Assembly (NCBI GenBank): GCA_023265355.1 | Contig: JAHFTZ010000076.1 | Location: 1 to 8,335 of the forward strand | DNA from: Terriglobus sp. | Lineage (GTDB): Bacteria; Acidobacteriota; Terriglobia; Terriglobales; Acidobacteriaceae | DNA length: 8,335 nt | Direction of reading: 5' to 3' | Shown: in pieces, positions 7,333 through 8,335 of the stretch | How positions within the stretch are numbered: position 1 is the stretch's first letter | Layout of the letters: each line of letters begins with the position of its first letter | Position numbers and translations under genes: made by a program | Notes under the pieces: model-generated | Database searches by the model: none | Seen by the model: only the letters and a program-made list of their open reading frames with translations | Told to the model about the DNA's origin: nothing

Positions 7333-7797
7333 TTGACCGCAGGCGACATCGCCACGCTCGAAAAGGTTACAGGCACAAGCAGCTTCAGCGAACTGGAGGC
7401 CGCTGCTCCAGATTCCGTTCAGCATTACAACACAGCTCTTCAGGAAGGCACGGTGACCGGCGATCTGGCGCAATACATGCCCGAGGCTTCCCTGACTGCC
7501 TCGGACGATCTTCTCCTGGAGAAGATGACGGGCACAAGCAGCGTCGGCGCCGCCATGGGAAGCAGCGAGCAGGCATTCTTACTCGGAATGAATATTGCCA
7601 GTGATCGTCAGGATGGATCCCTGACCGGAGATATCTCTGCGGGCTACCTGAACGGCCTGCTGGCCACAGCGCAACAGGTAGAAATGCAAGGGTCCTATGG
7701 CCATACGGTCTCTTCAAGCTTTCTGGAGAAGGCCATTGACGATCTTCAGAGCGGCTCCGCTCCATCGAATGGCAAAGCGGTGAATGCTTCTGCCTGA
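7333..7797 (+). CDS. Repeat-containing protein of unknown function (main reading frame)
   Basis: Family not recognised. From TTG 7333 this frame encodes 154 residues rich in Ser, Thr, Ala, Gly, Asp and Glu, acidic, with no membrane segment or cysteine. It has an internal duplication. LTAGDIATLEKVTGTSS (residues 1-17) recurs as LTASDDLLLEKMTGTSS (54-70), and the later QEGTVTGDL (37-45) recurs as QDGSLTGDI (93-101). This gives two units of about 53-56 residues, followed by a C-terminal helix-like stretch. TTG 7333 has no ribosome binding site, and the frame extends upstream as a Ser/Thr-rich stretch, so the true N-terminus is probably the ATG at 7212 in another frame. The stop is TGA. The next gene, a DNA ligase, is in the same frame with no stop between. 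Nothing indicates function. Confidence 0.6.
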   Translation: MTAGDIATLEKVTGTSSFSELEAAAPDSVQHYNTALQEGTVTGDLAQYMPEASLTASDDLLLEKMTGTSSVGAAMGSSEQAFLLGMNIASDRQDGSLTGDISAGYLNGLLATAQQVEMQGSYGHTVSSSFLEKAIDDLQSGSAPSNGKAVNASA

Positions 7798-7850
7798 GGA
7801 GGACCTGACCGCATACTCTGCAGTAGTGCCTACAGGCTGGACGCAGGGCC

Positions 7851-7877
7851 GCCACCCTGCATCACATGCAGGGTGGC
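7851..7877 (+). terminator. Strong 12-bp hairpin before the ligase: terminator or start-site hairpin
   Basis: GCCACCCTGCAT (7851-7862) and ATGCAGGGTGGC (7866-7877) pair perfectly around a CAC triloop. It lies 53 bp after the stop of the repeat protein, as an intrinsic terminator would, but the bases after it (CCTCTTGCTT) are only a poor T-run. The 3' arm contains AGGGTGG (7870-7876), the likely ligase ribosome binding site, and the alternative GTG start at 7873. The hairpin may therefore control ligase translation instead. Structure certain, role uncertain. Confidence 0.6.
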
Positions 7878-7881
7878 CCTC

Positions 7882-8335
7882 TTGCTTCAACTCGCGGAAC
7901 TCGCGGATGTGCTCGTGGCAACCTCCTCGCGCCTGAAAAAGCGCGCGGCCATCGCGAAAGGAATCGCCGCAGTCCACGCGGAAAGCCCCGAAGAAGCCGG
8001 GCTCTTCGCTCTGTACCTCGCCGGGCAGCCTTTTCCCGAAGCCGACCCACGCAAGCTGAACGCGGGCGGCGCTGTGTTGTCGCGCATCCTCGCCAGCATC
8101 TCGCGGGCGACAGAAGCTGCCATGACGGAGGCCTACCGCCGCCACGGCGATCTGGGCGCGGCCGCGCACGATCTCTTCCATGACGCCGGACACAATCCCC
8201 CACCAACGCTCACCTTCACCGATCTGCACGACACCTTTGCCCAGGCCTCCATAGCCAAAACCACCGCCATCCGGCAGGCCGTTCTGACTGACCTCCTCAA
8301 ACGAGCCACGCCACTTGAAGCAAAGTATCTGATCA
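7882..8335 (+). CDS. ATP-dependent DNA ligase, N-terminal domain, C-terminus beyond the right edge
   Basis: Seals nicks in duplex DNA using ATP. Only the N-terminal DNA-binding domain is in the window (151 residues plus one base); the catalytic KxDG lysine motif would lie downstream, outside it. Family marks of archaeal/eukaryotic-type ligases are present: TSSRLKK (14-20), YLAGQPFPE (45-53), a GG turn (62-63), GDLG (89-92) and the hallmark RATPLEAKYLI (141-151) at the junction to the adenylation domain. The start is uncertain. TTG 7882 is preferred because AGGGTGG lies 5 nt before it, but GTG 7873 in the same frame is possible. Bacteria replicate with the NAD-dependent LigA, so this is an accessory ligase, probably for repair. 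No Ku gene or LigD-like domain is visible here. Confidence 0.85.
   Translation, partial: MLQLAELADVLVATSSRLKKRAAIAKGIAAVHAESPEEAGLFALYLAGQPFPEADPRKLNAGGAVLSRILASISRATEAAMTEAYRRHGDLGAAAHDLFHDAGHNPPPTLTFTDLHDTFAQASIAKTTAIRQAVLTDLLKRATPLEAKYLI

Noticed and set aside
7385..7855. Minus-strand open frame (156 codons) opposite the repeat protein
   Set aside because: It is Arg/Pro/Ser-rich without motif, while the plus strand shows an internal amino-acid-level repeat that argues for coding there.
7714..8229. Minus-strand open frame (171 codons) opposite the ligase
   Set aside because: The plus strand carries specific ligase motifs (GDLG, RATPLEAKYLI).

Overview
The window is GC-rich bacterial chromosome with tightly packed genes. 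No tRNA, rRNA, CRISPR array or insertion sequence was recognised. Three things suggest an Acidobacteriota member, most likely of the Acidobacteriaceae/Terriglobia (Granulicella, Terriglobus or Edaphobacter type): the style of the FAD oxidoreductase and the membrane-TPR protein, a release factor 1 with a GPGGQS variant, and an archaeal-like ATP-dependent DNA ligase. This placement is by recognition only and no search was run.

Left part (1-4702): an NAD-dependent epimerase/dehydratase on the minus strand runs off the left edge. A 209-bp spacer (553-761) separates it from a divergent plus-strand cluster of three genes spaced 2 and 21 bp apart. These are a UDP-galactopyranose-mutase/protoporphyrinogen-oxidase-like FAD enzyme, a small membrane-anchored protein of unknown function, and a 618-residue polytopic membrane protein. 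The last carries TMTC-like GT-C glycosyltransferase motifs and five C-terminal TPRs. Together they suggest work on cell-envelope sugars or glycoproteins, which is inference.

Middle part (4707-6991, all minus strand): prfA (release factor 1) and prmC (the methyltransferase that modifies its GGQ glutamine) overlap by 14 bp in the order prfA-prmC. A 62-residue hydrophobic protein lies upstream. prmC converges on the TPR gene with only 4 bp between stop codons.

Right part (6992-8335): a non-coding stretch holds four perfect inverted repeats in 126 bp. It is followed by an apparently frameshifted gene whose C-terminal part contains a duplicated motif of about 53-56 residues. A strong 12-bp hairpin then overlaps the translation start region of an ATP-dependent DNA ligase that runs off the right edge.

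The strongest leads for something undescribed are the hairpin cluster with mutually exclusive pairings, the broken repeat protein next to it, and the hairpin that can hide the ligase ribosome binding site. No large novel system is evident.
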